A stretch of DNA of 5,910 nucleotides, from positions 1 to 5,910 of the forward strand of contig JALVTA010000156.1 of assembly GCA_027036095.1 (NCBI GenBank), in the 5' to 3' direction. Below, piece by piece: positions 1 to 5,910 of this stretch; within the stretch, counting starts at the first letter, position 1, and the number at the start of each line of letters is the position of its first letter. The translations under genes were made by a program, and so were the position numbers. Under the pieces are notes generated by a model, which was not told the origin of the DNA, searched no databases, and saw only the letters and a program-made list of their open reading frames with translations. This stretch comes from Thiotrichales bacterium. Its GTDB lineage: Bacteria > Pseudomonadota > Gammaproteobacteria > Thiomicrospirales > Thiomicrospiraceae.

Positions 1-2313
1 CTGCTTTCGCCACCTCCGCCGCCGCCCAGGGAGCTGGACTTCATCGACCATGACGAGGTGCAGAGCCAGTTCACCGACAAGCTGGGGGACGTGCGCGAAA
101 TCACTCTGCTTTCGGAAACCATTCACTGCGCTGCCTGCATCTGGTTGATCGAACACCGTCTTGCCCAGCTTGAGGGTGTACTCTACGCCCATGTGAACTT
201 CACCAACAAGCAGATCAAGGTGCGCTGGGACAACCGGCGCATCCGGCTGTCCGATATCATTCGCACGCTGCATCAGATCGGCTACGAGGCGGTGCCCTAC
301 GATCCCTCCGCCTCCGAGGCGGCCCGACGTAAGGCCAACAGGGATCTGCTCTATCGTCTCGGTTTCGCCGGTTTTGCCATGATGAACATCATGTGGTTTG
401 CCGTGGCCCTTTACTCCGGTGCCGATGAGGATCCCAAATGGCGCAACTATTTTCACGTGCTGGAGTGGATCATTGCCACAGCGGTGCTGCTCTATCCGGC
501 CAAACCCTTCTTTCAGGGCGCCTGGTCGGCGCTCAAGGCGCGTACGCTGGGCATGGACGTGTCCATCAGCCTCGGCATTCTGGCCACTTACCTCTATTCC
601 GTGTGGGTGACGCTCCACTTCAACGAGAATGTGGGCAGCGTCTATTTCGACACCATGACGGATTTTGTCTTCTTCCTGCTCATTGGCCGCTATCTGGAAG
701 CCATCTCCAAAAACCGGGCGGTGGACGCCACTCGCCGCCTGATGGCGCTGCAGCCCAAGGTGGCCCGCAAGCTGAATGAAGATGGCAGCGAAGAGGTGAT
801 GCCGGTGCGCCTGCTCAGGCCGGGCGATCGGGTGCTGATCAAGCCGGGTGATCACATTCCCGTGGATGGTGAGGTGGTCGATGGTGTTGGGCATGTGAAT
901 GAATCCATGCTCAGTGGTGAGTCTCGTGAGGTGTACAAACAGCCCGGCGACAAGGTGGCCGCCGGCACGCTCAGCATGGATGCTACCCTGACGGTCAGGG
1001 TGGAAAAAATCCTGCAGGACACCATGCTTGGGCGCATCATTCAGATGGTGGAGCAGGCGCAGGGTTCCAAGGCACCCATTCAGTGCACGGCGGATCGCAT
1101 CATGCCGTGGTTCGTCTCCGGTGTGATCACGCTGGCCACGGCCAGTGCCATCTACTGGTTTTTCGCCGAGGGTATCGAAACCGCCATCATGGCCGGCACG
1201 GCGGTACTGATCATCACCTGCCCGTGCGCGTTGGGACTGGCCACGCCCATGGCCATCGCCGTGGCCAGTGGCGTATCCGCCCGCAACGGCATTCTGGTCA
1301 AAAATGGCGCGGTGCTGGAGATACTCAACGACATCAACCACTTTGTCTTTGACAAGACCGGCACGCTGACCAAGGGCGAGATGCGGGTGGTGGATGTGCA
1401 CACCCGCGGCCTATTGGATGCGGATACCCTGCTGCGCAAGATCGCTTCGGTGGAGTTTCATTCCGAGCACGCCATTGGCCAGGCCATCTACGCGTCGGTG
1501 AAGGAGAAGCATCCGGCTTTTCTGCCGGGTGACTATCGGGTAGAGGATTTTGCCGTGCATGCCGGTCGAGGTGTGGAGGCCCGGGTGGAGGGCGCTCACT
1601 ACCGTATCGGTCATGGTGACTGGCTCAGCGAGTATGGTGTGTCACTGCCACAGGACTGGCGGGCCGTTGAGACGGCGGCGCAGCGCAAGGGGCAGACCGG
1701 CATCTGGGTGGCGCGGGAAGGTGAGGTGGTGGCGCTGCTGCTGCTGGCTGACGAGCTGCGCCCGGATGCGAAAGAGCTGATTCGGCGCCTCAAGGAACAG
1801 GGCCACAGGGTGACGCTGCTTTCCGGCGACCGTAAGGCCGTGGCCGAGGAGATCGCCCGCCAGCTGGGCGGCATGGAGGTGATTGCCGAAGTGCTGCCGG
1901 ATGAGAAGCATGATGTCATCGCCCGCCTGCAGGCGCAGGGAGAAAAGGTAGCCATGTTGGGCGACGGCATCAACGATGCGCCGGCACTGGTGCGTGCCCA
2001 TGTGGGCTTTGCGCTGGGGGCGGGCACGGACATCTCCATGGACAGCGCCGATATCGTGCTGATGAACAACGAGCTGCTGGCGGTGGATACGGCCGTGCGC
2101 CTCGCGCGGCGCACGCTGGTGACCATCCGTCAGAACATCGCCAGCTCCATTCTCTACAATGTGATCATGGTGCCGCTGGCCATGAGCGCCACGCTCACGC
2201 CGCTGATCGCCGCCATCACCATGCCCATGAGTTCGCTGGTGGTCATTGGCAACGCGGCGCGCATCCGCACCTTCTTTTCCGACAAACAGAAACAGGCCCG
2301 GAGGGCAGTCTGA
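1..2313 (+). CDS. ccoI: Copper-translocating P1B-type ATPase of cbb3 oxidase maturation, CcoI/FixI type (5' partial)
   Basis: This inner-membrane P-type ATPase is expected to move Cu(I) across the membrane to supply the copper centre of cbb3 cytochrome oxidase. The frame is open from base 1, so the gene begins outside the window. 770 residues are visible; the family's usual cysteine-rich N-terminal region, roughly 80-90 residues, is missing. Counting from base 1, there are six prolines at 4-9, a heavy-metal-associated domain with CAAC at 43-46, and about eight membrane helices (near 120-139, 153-170, 186-206, 219-235, 370-390, 393-417, 713-731, 732-750). The CPC metal motif is at 407-409, the phosphorylated Asp of DKTGT at 451 and GDGIND at 654-659. 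YN at 719-720 and MxxSS at 741-745 complete the P1B-1 copper signature. The actuator loop reads SGES rather than TGES, and the nucleotide-binding SEHP motif reads SEHA at 488-491. The CcoI assignment, rather than a CopA exporter, rests on the ccoS gene directly downstream and on the family-like sequence around CAACIW. Confidence 0.95.
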   Translation: MLSPPPPPPRELDFIDHDEVQSQFTDKLGDVREITLLSETIHCAACIWLIEHRLAQLEGVLYAHVNFTNKQIKVRWDNRRIRLSDIIRTLHQIGYEAVPYDPSASEAARRKANRDLLYRLGFAGFAMMNIMWFAVALYSGADEDPKWRNYFHVLEWIIATAVLLYPAKPFFQGAWSALKARTLGMDVSISLGILATYLYSVWVTLHFNENVGSVYFDTMTDFVFFLLIGRYLEAISKNRAVDATRRLMALQPKVARKLNEDGSEEVMPVRLLRPGDRVLIKPGDHIPVDGEVVDGVGHVNESMLSGESREVYKQPGDKVAAGTLSMDATLTVRVEKILQDTMLGRIIQMVEQAQGSKAPIQCTADRIMPWFVSGVITLATASAIYWFFAEGIETAIMAGTAVLIITCPCALGLATPMAIAVASGVSARNGILVKNGAVLEILNDINHFVFDKTGTLTKGEMRVVDVHTRGLLDADTLLRKIASVEFHSEHAIGQAIYASVKEKHPAFLPGDYRVEDFAVHAGRGVEARVEGAHYRIGHGDWLSEYGVSLPQDWRAVETAAQRKGQTGIWVAREGEVVALLLLADELRPDAKELIRRLKEQGHRVTLLSGDRKAVAEEIARQLGGMEVIAEVLPDEKHDVIARLQAQGEKVAMLGDGINDAPALVRAHVGFALGAGTDISMDSADIVLMNNELLAVDTAVRLARRTLVTIRQNIASSILYNVIMVPLAMSATLTPLIAAITMPMSSLVVIGNAARIRTFFSDKQKQARRAV
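2300..2304 (+). promoter_or_regulatory. Ribosome binding site of ccoS
   Basis: GGAGG lies inside the last codons of ccoI, 8 bases before the ATG at 2313. It supports the TGATG overlap start and suggests translational coupling of ccoS to ccoI. Confidence 0.75.
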
Positions 2314-2570
2314 TGGACGTGATCTATGGGTTGATACCTTTTGTGCTGGCTTTCGGCTTCATCGCAGTGGTAGCCTTTATCTGGATGGCCAAGAAGGGGC
2401 AGTTTGACGATCTGGATGGCGTGGCAAACCGTATCCTGTTCGATGATGACGAAGAGCCTACCAATGCGGCCATGAAGGCACGCGATGCAGCGCGCAGGAA
2501 AGCCGGGGCGCAGAAGGGTGAGGAGGAAAGCGCCGACGACGACGGTAATGAAGCCGGCGGAAAGGCATGA
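2313..2570 (+). CDS. ccoS: cbb3-type cytochrome oxidase assembly protein CcoS
   Basis: This is a small single-pass inner-membrane protein needed for maturation of cbb3-type oxidase; in studied bacteria loss of CcoS leaves the oxidase without its cofactors. It has 85 residues. One hydrophobic helix spans roughly residues 5-25 and is followed directly by the family pattern of a short basic stretch (KKGQF) and DDLDGVANRILFDDD. The start ATG overlaps the ccoI stop codon by one base and is preceded by a good GGAGG. The C-terminal part, from about residue 45, is strongly charged, with Arg/Lys/Ala followed by runs of Glu and Asp. It is longer than in many homologues, which are often about 45-70 residues, and is probably disordered. 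Position right after ccoI is the classical ccoGHIS order, though ccoG and ccoH are not visible here. Confidence 0.93.
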   Translation: MDVIYGLIPFVLAFGFIAVVAFIWMAKKGQFDDLDGVANRILFDDDEEPTNAAMKARDAARRKAGAQKGEEESADDDGNEAGGKA

Positions 2571-2621
2571 ATGGAGAAGGTGAGGCTTCCTCTGGCTGTG
2601 TTACTCTTTTTCAGACGGGGC

Positions 2622-3272
2622 TCAGGAGGCTGTCCGACCGATGAAGTCGGCCCACTGGAAGATTTCCTTGCCCTTTGGATTCACAATGATCTCCAGTCCG
2701 CGCGTCGGATAGACCCAGCGGATGGTTTCATCGGATGCTGACTGGCGTTTCCACGCCGGTGGGCCGAAGCGCTTGAGCAGGGCCTGCTCAGGTAGATCAC
2801 GCCCCACAAGGGTGATCACTTCGATGGGAGCATTGAGCAGGGTGCGTGCCTGAAACTCACTCAGCAACACTTCCTTGTCGCCGGTGGGCGTGGCGCGCAC
2901 GCCGGGGGCTTCTTTCAGCAATGCCTGTTTGCGTTCGGGACTGACGGTCAGCCTCAGGATGAGCGGAGATTTGATGGCGCCGATGTAGATGGTGGGAAAG
3001 TAGGCCTCCACGCTGGTAGGATGCAGCTGCGGGTCGGTGAACAGTTTGACTTCCACATCATTGCCATAGAGTGCCATGGCGTCGGCCAGGGTGGACTTGC
3101 CGATGGTCAGACCGAGCGCATGCACATGGCGCTGCTCATCCCGGAAGCTGTTCCACGGCAGCTGTTCCTTTTTGTAGGGATGCGGTGCGTCCGGAATCAG
3201 CAGCCAGCCGCCCAGCACCAGCAGCACCAGCGCGATCAGCGCCTGAACGAAGACCGGCAGGCGGCGGATCAT
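2622..3272 (-). CDS. Membrane-anchored, probably periplasmic protein of unknown function
   Basis: I do not recognise the family. The 216-residue product has one N-terminal hydrophobic helix (about 8-26) with two arginines just before it (MIRR). This predicts a signal anchor with the remaining ~190 residues in the periplasm. There is no lipobox and the protein has no cysteine. The soluble part shows two loosely similar stretches: LGLTIGKSTLADAMALYG (53-70), and a later one with ALLKRFGPP (164-172) leading to RWVYPTRGLEIIVNPKG (185-201). The pattern of a helix ending in a YG or FG-P turn, followed by a W-x-Y strand, faintly recalls SmpA/BamE-like folds. That is a guess from the pattern, not a match. 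Its ATG overlaps the stop codon of the upstream four-helix protein gene by four bases (ATGA, 3269-3272), so the two are probably translated together. It is the last gene of the operon and converges on ccoS. Confidence 0.85.
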   Translation of the reverse strand: MIRRLPVFVQALIALVLLVLGGWLLIPDAPHPYKKEQLPWNSFRDEQRHVHALGLTIGKSTLADAMALYGNDVEVKLFTDPQLHPTSVEAYFPTIYIGAIKSPLILRLTVSPERKQALLKEAPGVRATPTGDKEVLLSEFQARTLLNAPIEVITLVGRDLPEQALLKRFGPPAWKRQSASDETIRWVYPTRGLEIIVNPKGKEIFQWADFIGRTAS

Positions 3273-3883
3273 TCAGAGGCTCCGGGCTTGTCCAGGTGCA
3301 CGATGTCCTCAGGCGCCTTCTCGTCCTCGGACTTGCCCAGCGGCGGGTTCTGATCTTCCGGGCGCGGCAGGTATTGCTCGATCTTGTCGTTGAGAATGCC
3401 CTGTCCCGCTTCAAAGACGGAGATGCCGGTCTGAATGAAGGTCACCAGTACGGTGACGAACACCACCAGGCCGGAGAAATACATGGTGACCACTTCCATG
3501 ATGTTGGTCTTGCCACCCTCCGGATTGGAGAAGTCCTGCATGGACATGCCGCCCGGGAACAGGGTGTCCACCAGCAGATAGAGGCCCATCATGGCGATGG
3601 CGACGATGTAGGAGCCGATCAGCAACTTGCCGCGGCGGCAGGCGACCATCCAGTTTGCGGCCACATACCAGCTCTCCGGCAGTTTTTTCTTCACCTGTGA
3701 GCAGATGTAGAGGATCACCGTGGTGGAGATGGCGGGAATGAGCAGAAACGGCGCCATCTTGCCGTGGCCGATCTCCAGAATGGTGTAGGCGAGAAACAGG
3801 TGGGTGATCAGGATGTTGAAGTTGTAGATGTGAAAGGGGATTTTGGCCTTCTGGGCCTCTTCGGGTGTGATCTTGTACTGCAT
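3269..3883 (-). CDS. Four-helix integral membrane protein of unknown function
   Basis: I do not recognise the family. The product is 204 residues from the ATG at 3883. That start is chosen because it has a GGGAG 8 bases upstream and lies 32 bases after the stop of the phosphodiesterase gene; the open frame extends further upstream only as a shadow of that gene. Four hydrophobic segments are visible near residues 21-38, 43-62, 86-106 and 129-151. The loop after helix 2 carries basic KKK (65-67) and CRRGK (82-86), which suggests a cytoplasmic position. Helix 4 is followed by an amphipathic stretch (FEAGQGILNDKIEQYL, 157-172) and then a charged, proline-rich tail to the C-terminus. There are two cysteines (61, 82) and no recognisable catalytic or metal motif. 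By context it could be a membrane partner of the coupled downstream periplasmic protein or of the upstream c-di-GMP enzyme; both are inference. Confidence 0.85.
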   Translation of the reverse strand: MQYKITPEEAQKAKIPFHIYNFNILITHLFLAYTILEIGHGKMAPFLLIPAISTTVILYICSQVKKKLPESWYVAANWMVACRRGKLLIGSYIVAIAMMGLYLLVDTLFPGGMSMQDFSNPEGGKTNIMEVVTMYFSGLVVFVTVLVTFIQTGISVFEAGQGILNDKIEQYLPRPEDQNPPLGKSEDEKAPEDIVHLDKPGASE

Positions 3884-3891
3884 GGCTTTTT

Positions 3892-3896
3892 CTCCC
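3892..3896 (-). promoter_or_regulatory. Ribosome binding site of the four-helix membrane protein gene
   Basis: GGGAG on the minus strand, 8 bases before the ATG at 3883. It sits in the 32-base gap after the phosphodiesterase stop codon and settles the start of the downstream gene against longer in-frame alternatives. Confidence 0.75.
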
Positions 3897-3915
3897 GCGC
3901 TGTGAGCGGAATATT

Positions 3916-5379
3916 CTAATCGTCGGCCGGCTCGCAGGTATTGAGAAAATCTTGAAAGGTCATGGGCCGGCCGAACAGATAGCCCTGCAGCAGATCCACG
4001 CCGGCATCTTTCAGGAAACGGGCCTGATCCTCGGTTTCCACGCCTTCGGCCACCAGCTGCAGGTTGAGTGTCTTGGCCAGGGCGCAGATGGCGCGGATGA
4101 CTTTGGCGGCGGCTTCGTCCGGCAGCTGGATGACAAAGCCGCGGTCGATCTTGAGGGTGTTGATGGGGAAGCGGCTCAGCCATGCCAGCGAGGACTGACC
4201 GGTACCGAAATCATCCAGCGCCAGGCGCACGCCCAGGTCCCGCAGACGGTTCATGATGTCCAGCGCTTCATCCACGCGGGCGATGGCCTGGGATTCGGTA
4301 ATCTCGATCTCCAGCATTTCTACCGGATGCTGGCGGGCGGAGACGCGACGGGTAATCTCGCCCACCAGCTCCGGGTAGTGGAACTGCACCGGGGAGAGGT
4401 TGACGCTGAAGTGGAGCCGGTGCCCCCGGTCGCAGAGGGTGCGGGCATCTTCCAGCACCCGGTCCAGTGCGAACAGGCTGATGGGCTGGATCAGGCCGAT
4501 GCGTTCGGCGATGGGGACGAACTCCTGCGGGGGGATCAGCCCCATGCGCGGGTGATTCCAGCGGATGAGCGCCTCGGCGCCGTAGAGGCTGCCGTCCTCG
4601 GCTCGCACCTGCGGCTGGTAGAAGACTTCGATTTCGCCCTTCTCGAGCGCGAAGCGCAGGTGATTTTCCAGCCGCACCTGACGGCCGGTTTCCATGTTCA
4701 TTTCCAGCTTGTAGAAGACCAGCTGGCGGCCCTGGCGGTTCTTGGCCTCGACCCGGGCGCGGTTGGCGGCGTTGAGCTGCTGCATGGGCGTGGCCAGCGG
4801 CGGGCGGGTGGCCACACCGATGCTGAAGCTCAGATGCACCATGCGGCCATTGACTTCATAGGGTTCCTGCAGGGCATTGAGGAAACGGTGGGCCAGGTCG
4901 TGCACGCTCTGTTCATCCTGCAGGCCGTGAATGTGCACGGCGAACAGATCGCTGCCCAGCCGGCCGATCAGGTCCTGCTCGCGGGTGATGTCCATCAGTC
5001 GGTGGGCCAGCGCCTTGAGCAGCTGGTCGCCGAATTCCAGCCCGAAGGTGTCGTTGATGTTGCTGAAACGGTCGATGCTGAACATCAGCAGGGCGGTCAT
5101 ACTGGTCAGCAGGGTGTGTTCCTTGAGTCGCTCGATGAAGCCCTCGCGGTTGAGCAAGCCGGTGAGCCGGTCGTAATCCAGCAGAGTGCGGTCGATGCAG
5201 TCCAGGGCCCAGCCGCAGCTTTCGTTGGTGCTGACAAGCCAGCGGGGGGAGAGTTGGCTGTTGAGCTGCTGGCCCTGCTCCGGTGTGAAGGCCTGAACGA
5301 TATCACTAACCGACAGCTCCTGACGGAAGCGTTCTTCCGCGTCCGGGTCAGGGCTGAGCAGCAGAATGGGGCGTCTCAT
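3916..5379 (-). CDS. GGDEF-EAL protein, probable c-di-GMP phosphodiesterase with degenerate cyclase domain
   Basis: This cytosolic enzyme is expected to hydrolyse the second messenger c-di-GMP to pGpG. With the ATG at 5379 it has 487 residues, no signal peptide and no membrane helix. Residues 1 to about 68 resemble a short or decayed receiver-like region (hydrophobic strand PILLLSPDPD). A GGDEF domain follows from DRLTGLLNREGF (70-81). It keeps the guanine-binding Asn (N108) and Asp (D118), but the signature reads GSDLF (142-146) and the first metal-binding Asp is Ser101, so cyclase activity is unlikely. The EAL domain (about 235-480) keeps the catalytic set: E269 of EAL, N327, E359 of EITE, D389-D390, K410, E445 and Q465, with an intact DDFGTG loop. 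The start lies 19 bases after the dtd stop and lacks a clear Shine-Dalgarno sequence, so translation may depend on dtd. An upstream in-frame TTG at 5463 is possible but would overlap dtd and add a stretch that looks unrelated. Confidence 0.94.
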   Translation of the reverse strand: MRRPILLLSPDPDAEERFRQELSVSDIVQAFTPEQGQQLNSQLSPRWLVSTNESCGWALDCIDRTLLDYDRLTGLLNREGFIERLKEHTLLTSMTALLMFSIDRFSNINDTFGLEFGDQLLKALAHRLMDITREQDLIGRLGSDLFAVHIHGLQDEQSVHDLAHRFLNALQEPYEVNGRMVHLSFSIGVATRPPLATPMQQLNAANRARVEAKNRQGRQLVFYKLEMNMETGRQVRLENHLRFALEKGEIEVFYQPQVRAEDGSLYGAEALIRWNHPRMGLIPPQEFVPIAERIGLIQPISLFALDRVLEDARTLCDRGHRLHFSVNLSPVQFHYPELVGEITRRVSARQHPVEMLEIEITESQAIARVDEALDIMNRLRDLGVRLALDDFGTGQSSLAWLSRFPINTLKIDRGFVIQLPDEAAAKVIRAICALAKTLNLQLVAEGVETEDQARFLKDAGVDLLQGYLFGRPMTFQDFLNTCEPADD

Positions 5380-5398
5380 GGAAGGCGATTGTCCGTGC

Positions 5399-5836
5399 TT
5401 ACACCTGCAACCAGAAGGAAACCGGTCCGTCGTTGCACAGGGTGACCTGCATATTGGCACCAAACCGGCCTGTTGCTATTTTAGGATGTTTTGCGCGCAC
5501 CTTTTCAACAAATTGCTCGAACAGCGTCCGCGCCTCCACCGGTGGTGCGGCCGGCGTGAAGTTGGGGCGCAGCCCCTTGCGGGTATCGGCCGCCAGAGTG
5601 AACTGGGGAATGAGCAGGATCTCGCCGTCGATCTGACGGATGTTCAGGTTCATGCGGTCGTTCTCGTCGGCGAACAGGCGGTAGCCGGTGAGCTTTTCCG
5701 CCATGCGGGTCAGGCGACCGGAGTCGTCCCCGCGCTCGAAACCCACCAGTACCACCATGCCGTAGCCGATCTCGCCGACGGTTTCGCTGTCCACATCCAC
5801 CCGCCCGTGGCAGGCGCGCTGAATGAAGCAGATCAC
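5399..5836 (-). CDS. dtd: D-aminoacyl-tRNA deacylase
   Basis: This cytosolic homodimeric enzyme removes D-amino acids (and glycine from mischarged tRNA-Ala) from tRNAs, protecting translation. The 145-residue product matches the usual family length and aligns end to end with E. coli Dtd as I remember it. The start is GTG at 5836, giving the expected MI-FIQR N-terminus, with a strong Shine-Dalgarno 7 bases upstream. The active-site motif usually written SQFTL reads PQFTL (77-81), followed by the conserved AADTRKGLRP. The cross-subunit Gly-cisPro motif is present as NDGPVS (135-140), with Ser where E. coli has Thr. The Thr of QFTL (T80) and Gly137-Pro138 are kept, so activity is likely. The gene heads the visible minus-strand operon, 19 bases before the phosphodiesterase gene. 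Confidence 0.96.
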   Translation of the reverse strand: MICFIQRACHGRVDVDSETVGEIGYGMVVLVGFERGDDSGRLTRMAEKLTGYRLFADENDRMNLNIRQIDGEILLIPQFTLAADTRKGLRPNFTPAAPPVEARTLFEQFVEKVRAKHPKIATGRFGANMQVTLCNDGPVSFWLQV

Positions 5837-5843
5837 AACGGGG

Positions 5844-5850
5844 CCTCCCC
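5844..5850 (-). promoter_or_regulatory. Ribosome binding site of dtd
   Basis: GGGGAGG on the minus strand, 7 bases before the GTG at 5836. This strong site decides for the GTG start, because the frame remains open further upstream to the window edge. Confidence 0.8.
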
Positions 5851-5910
5851 TGATTTTGCCGGATGCCGCGCTGGCCCGCCGCGGCGCGGACGGAAAATGC
5901 GCCCTCAGTC

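Noticed and set aside
2571..2621. Possible bidirectional terminator between the convergent operons
   Set aside because: There is a weak imperfect hairpin (GAGAAG...CTTCCTC, or GAGG-CTT-CCTC) and a run of five T further on at 2606-2610, but stem and T-run are not adjacent. The evidence is too weak to call a terminator on either strand.
2571..2741. 56-codon plus-strand frame starting directly after the ccoS stop (TGAATG)
   Set aside because: The short product has a hydrophobic start but resembles nothing, and two thirds of it lies antisense to the 3' end of the unknown anchored protein gene. A chance frame is more likely, although coupling to ccoS cannot be excluded from sequence alone.
3071..3700. 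209-codon open frame on the plus strand
   Set aside because: It is antisense to the two coupled membrane protein genes, rich in Arg, Ala, His and Gly, and has no domain and no suitable gene context.
3898..3908. Small palindrome CGCT-GTG-AGCG in the gap between the phosphodiesterase and the membrane protein gene
   Set aside because: A four-base stem is not significant, and no operator family is recognised.
3884..4183. Extension of the four-helix membrane protein by 100 residues upstream of its ATG
   Set aside because: This stretch is an out-of-frame reading of the EAL domain's 3' end. The ATG at 3883 has its own ribosome binding site and begins a plausible membrane protein.
3952..5445. 497-codon open frame on the plus strand, antisense to the phosphodiesterase gene
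   Set aside because: The minus strand here encodes a GGDEF-EAL protein with all its motifs. The antisense product has low-complexity Gln/Ala/Val/Gly/Asp composition and no recognisable domain. It is a typical mirror frame of a GC-rich gene.
5865..5885. GC-rich inverted repeat GCCGCG...CGCGGC upstream of dtd
   Set aside because: A six-base stem with a nine-base loop is easily found by chance in such GC-rich sequence. No T-run follows it on either strand, so it does not qualify as a terminator.
5905..5910. Possible end of an upstream minus-strand gene (GAC TGA at the right edge)
   Set aside because: Only two codons are visible, so it cannot be distinguished from a random stop. A peptidase gene such as pip often precedes dtd, but nothing here shows it.

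Overview
The window looks like ordinary chromosomal DNA from an aerobic or microaerobic gammaproteobacterium. The base composition is GC-rich (around 60% by eye) and coding density is high. The D-aminoacyl-tRNA deacylase closely resembles the E. coli protein as I remember it, and cbb3 oxidase assembly genes are present. The exact genus cannot be read from the sequence. There is no sign of an insertion sequence, phage, CRISPR array, tRNA or rRNA.

Left part, plus strand (1-2570): the 3' part of a cbb3-type cytochrome oxidase maturation operon. A copper-transporting P1B-type ATPase (CcoI/FixI type) enters from the left edge without its N-terminal region. It overlaps by one base (TGATG) the small membrane protein gene ccoS. 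Together they serve copper loading and cofactor assembly of the high-affinity terminal oxidase encoded by ccoNOQP, which is not in the window.

A 51-base gap (2571-2621) separates this operon from a convergent minus-strand operon.

Right part, minus strand, read from right to left (5836 to 2622): four tightly packed genes. They are dtd (D-aminoacyl-tRNA deacylase), a cytosolic GGDEF-EAL protein, a four-helix membrane protein of unknown family, and a membrane-anchored, mostly periplasmic protein of unknown family. In the GGDEF-EAL protein the cyclase half is degenerate and the phosphodiesterase half appears intact. Gaps within the operon are 19 bases, 32 bases and a 4-base ATGA overlap, so co-transcription is likely. 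The last two genes are probably translationally coupled.

The best candidate for something undescribed is the linkage of a c-di-GMP phosphodiesterase with this coupled pair of unknown envelope proteins. That functional link is inference from gene order only. Smaller oddities are changes at normally conserved motif positions in CcoI (SEHA, SGES) and Dtd (PQFTL).
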